Positions 62,801 through 64,000 of a stretch of 64,000 bases of DNA are shown in pieces. The stretch lies in the NCBI GenBank assembly GCA_023374025.1, contig SIJG01000089.1:451529-515528 (forward strand). Reading direction: 5' to 3'. The notes under the pieces are model-generated. The model saw only the letters and a program-made list of their open reading frames with translations. It ran no database searches and was not told where the DNA came from. Each line of letters starts with the position of its first letter. Positions within the stretch are counted from its first letter, which is position 1. A program made the position numbers and the translations under genes. The DNA comes from Heterodera schachtii (lineage: Eukaryota > Nematoda > Chromadorea > Rhabditida > Heteroderidae).

Positions 62801-63714
62801 ACCGGTTTTAAATTATAAAACTTTGGACTTTTTAATAAGCTATATTTCAGATTTTGTTTTGAACACATGAATTTTTATGCTTTTTTAAAAATCAATCCAA
62901 AAATTTTGGCTTTTTTTTTTTGAGTGCATTTTTATTTATTTTTAAAAATTTCTGTGAGTCCAAAAAGTGAAATAAATGTATTTAATTAGCATTTTCTAAA
63001 AACTTTACCGCTCTGGACGGTGCAATCACAATGATGATGAAGCGCAAGTCTTGCATGGTGCGGCCCAAATTTGTCGGATGGGACAGTCGCGCAATGGCCA
63101 CATGACGATGCTGCACCGTGTTCAGCATGCATCTGCAAAATTGAATTTAAAATTAAATTGAATTTCAAATCTAATTTTAAAATTAATTAAAACTTTCACA
63201 GTCGAATTGAATAGAAAAAATTTTTGGTTCAAATTTTTTGAATTAAATTTCTTTGTTGGAATTTCTTTTTGAAAATTTTTGCCTCCAACCTTTGAGTGAG
63301 TTAGAGTTTCTTCTTGGAAATGTTTTTTTGTATTTTTTTTTTTTTTTGAAAATTTTTGCCAATCATAAGAAAAACTTACAGCGCACATATCCATGTCTGA
63401 TCATAGTCAAATGTGCCACCAACAGTGCCAGTTGTGCAAATGCTTTGCACCGTACGGCTCAGAATGTGGACTGAAAATGATGGTAATTAACTAGTAATTA
63501 GATTTCCACTAAAATGTAAAAAAAAAAATTCAAGTTTCATATATGGCCATAAAACGGGTTAGGTACTACTGTATTGTAGTATAGTACGCAAAAATATGTT
63601 ACAATATAAAATGAAAATATTTTACATTGATTTCCGGCATCTTGCGTGAACAGAACGGAGCGCACTTGTTCACTGGTGAACTCCGGCTCTTGTATGTCCA
63701 TTTCGTGAATAATT
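50809..63714 (-). CDS. SLC4-family bicarbonate/anion transporter, 16 exons seen, 5' end outside the window
   Basis: Exons, 5' to 3': 63714-63626, 63470-63380, 63132-63009, 60309-60118, 59483-59396, 59349-59201, 58848-58700, 58205-58060, 57695-57535, 56569-56356, 55690-55522, 54465-54293, 53998-53959, 53682-53524, 52540-52371, 50872-50809. About 725 residues. The cytosolic domain has RHVAIARLSHPTNLG and KGTKTALETTRTFATLF. The membrane domain has FLYFACLLPAIAFGVLNDDN, FALFGGQPMIILLTTVPLAI, FMDQ-type YMDQNICSAIVNNG, GLPWMHGALPHSP, VRETRLASLV, FLYMAFTSLTGNEMVERLL and THYIRRVPQRKVHLFTACQL, all SLC4 hallmarks. The family exchanges bicarbonate for chloride or co-transports sodium; which one cannot be said. 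The intron after 53524 has a GC donor (GCAAAG). The joint between 55522 and 54465 is one base out of phase at a six-A run. Confidence 0.9.
51093..52356. mobile_element. Mariner-like element, decayed, in the last SLC4 intron
   Basis: Ends are CAGGGTGACAAATAAGTAAT and its reverse complement ending ACTTATTTGTCACCCT. Arms of ~28 bp match well and TA flanks both sides (51091-51092, 52357-52358). At 1.26 kb it has the length of a mariner, but no intact transposase frame. Fragments such as FIKKAIIGHKLPLGPRLY lie in broken frames. Its right end is 12 bases from the splice donor of exon 15. Confidence 0.75.
52646..53520. repeat. CT-rich minisatellite inside a duplicated intron segment
   Basis: 52835-53322 is a CTCTCTCC-type array whose ~150-bp longer unit, containing CACGCTTCTCTCTTTATCC, is repeated three times. 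It is flanked by two related ~185-bp segments (52646-52835 and 53330-53520) sharing CAACCAATAAATTT, GAGACTTTTCAG-like words and TTTCCGAGGC. The second abuts the end of SLC4 exon 14. This suggests tandem duplication of the intron start with expansion of the array between. Open frames in the array are Ser/Leu-only artefacts. Confidence 0.8.
54650..54960. repeat. SLC4 intron with GGCGCC-type hairpin words
   Basis: ACGGCGCCTAGGTACCGT and GCCTATTGGCACTACCGG resemble the dispersed GGCGCC hairpin family seen at 6147, 6385, 19851, 19967 and 21190. No other feature is seen. Confidence 0.4.
55093..55372. repeat. Inverted arrays of a 14-15-bp repeat
   Basis: The left array (55093-55253) repeats CCCGACATTTGAGGA about ten times. 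After a 60-bp AT-rich spacer the right array (55313-55372) repeats its reverse complement TCCTCAAATGTCGGG about four times. Units vary CCCG/ATTTG/CTTG. The arrays could form a long hairpin in the SLC4 pre-mRNA. Open frames here (SSNVGSSKVG) are repeat-derived. Confidence 0.85.
56605..57130. repeat. Tandem repeat, ~182-bp unit, nearly 3 copies, in an SLC4 intron
   Basis: Units share CCAATTTTTGGGTTCTCATT, GAAGGTTAATACAACCCCCC and AAAGAAATGAAAGAAAAATT. The second and third copies are almost identical. The first lacks the C run. Confidence 0.85.
58370..58670. repeat. Diverged short repeat built on ATTTACAGTATGCC / ACGGTAA words
   Basis: The words CCCATATTCT, ATTTACAGTATGCC and TACGGTAATT recur irregularly within an SLC4 intron. 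Similar CGGTAA words occur near 50570 and 50755. No coding signal. Confidence 0.4.
60852..60938 (-). pseudogene. Fragment resembling a GH13 alpha-glucosidase / SLC3-type domain
   Basis: On the minus strand a short frame reads FEENLEIFHGIYQTDHW then PNFILGNHDQ. The WPN-x-x-LGNHD block is a well-known motif of family-13 alpha-glucosidases and SLC3 heavy chains. No neighbouring exon was found. It lies in the large SLC4 intron between exons 3 and 4, and is probably a duplicated exon fragment. The match rests on one motif. Confidence 0.4.
61305..61910 (+). repeat. GC-rich dispersed repeat, inverted copy
   Basis: The inverse of 49200-49705, with start GGCGATTTTGCGCTCAAGCC and later TATGATGGAAAATTGATG. 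It lies in SLC4 intron 3. It contains 100-140-codon open frames on both strands that are not conserved between copies. Confidence 0.75.
62070..62690. mobile_element. Nested foldback element
   Basis: Outer arms: TTGGCTCTGATGCACTTTAT (62070) with GAGTCCAATCGACTTTTATG, mirrored by CATAAAAGTCGATTGGACTC and GTGCATTAGAGCC (62650-62690). An inner palindrome pairs 62150-62232 (AATAACTTTGTTCATG, GGTATCATTCGAAAGCAC) with 62371-62450. A GC-rich element (62463-62646) is inserted beside the right arm. Confidence 0.75.
62463..62646. mobile_element. GC-rich inverted-repeat element with TA target, copy 2
   Basis: Termini AGAGTCCGGT and ACCGGACTCT are perfect inverted repeats and TA is present at each end. 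The interior repeats GGGATTCCCG and CTCCCG words. It is the same family as 1472-1612 and is nested in the foldback element at 62070-62690. Confidence 0.65.
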
Positions 63715-64000
63715 CTTTAAAGCGATTCGATTTAAAAATAAGTTTTTAAAAATATTTTTCAATTAATTATAAAATAAAAAAAATTATTTTTTTTTTGTCA
63801 ACTTTTTTTCTTTTTGTTGGACATCAAATAAATTTTGCAAAAGTTTTTAGAATAATTGAAAAAATCAAAATATTATATATTAAATATTATTAATCTAAAT
63901 TTGTGTGACACAAAATGGGGGAAGTCTCAACCGAAATTTTTGCGAAGGTGTCTGGGGGGGGGTCGAGGGGAGGGGGAGTCAGCCGAATTTTCAAAAAAGT
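63715..64000. other. Upstream SLC4 intron, continuing beyond the window
   Basis: AT-rich with G runs near 63950-63985. No further exon is recognised before the window ends. Confidence 0.5.

Overview
The window reads as nuclear DNA of a nematode, most likely a plant-parasitic tylenchid of the cyst-nematode type. This is inference. It rests on the AT-rich sequence, many small exons with short introns ending in a T-rich tract plus AG, several GC-AG introns with a GCAAGT or GCAAAG donor, a BTB-BACK-MATH gene, and several lineage-specific secreted-protein genes in duplicated, repeat-laden blocks. There is no sign of bacterial gene organisation.

Layout. 0.6-4.6 kb (+): an 11-exon BTB-BACK-MATH gene whose second intron carries two small transposons. 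5.1-6.6 kb: MITE-like elements, one with a perfect 8-bp target duplication. 6.8-19.7 kb (+): a nearly complete, young Ty3/Gypsy-type LTR retrotransposon with 283-bp LTRs that differ at 2 positions. Its order is unusual: Gag, then a membrane-glycoprotein-like segment, then protease-RT-RNaseH-integrase, then an extra acidic coiled-coil ORF. A small membrane-protein gene lies antisense in its leader. 22-32 kb: a tandem segmental duplication. Each unit has a small secreted-protein gene on the minus strand, an array of the same ~59-bp satellite, and a ~1.15-kb paralogous block. A small membrane-protein gene (30.1-30.6 kb, +) and a decayed Gypsy integrase with an inserted foldback element follow.

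34-47.5 kb: two paralogous genes for a secreted protein with an internal duplication, arranged head-in on opposite strands. The copy at 35.2-37.1 kb (+) is intact and the copy at 45.9-47.5 kb (-) is broken. Between them lie a 5,962-bp truncated second copy of the retrotransposon (-) and a tandemly duplicated tRNA-like gene. Inverted arrays of one ~58-bp minisatellite flank the intact gene.

50.8-63.7 kb (-): sixteen exons of an SLC4-family bicarbonate/anion transporter whose 5' end lies beyond the window. Its introns hold a mariner-like element, a CT-rich array, an inverted 14-bp array, nested foldback elements and a glycoside-hydrolase-like fragment.

The genes do not form a pathway. The themes are transposon load, local duplication of secreted-protein loci, and one retroelement with a non-standard polyprotein. 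The best candidate for something undescribed is that retroelement: glycoprotein-like domain between Gag and protease, a DSC protease motif, an extra ORF overlapping the end of pol, and an antisense membrane-protein gene.
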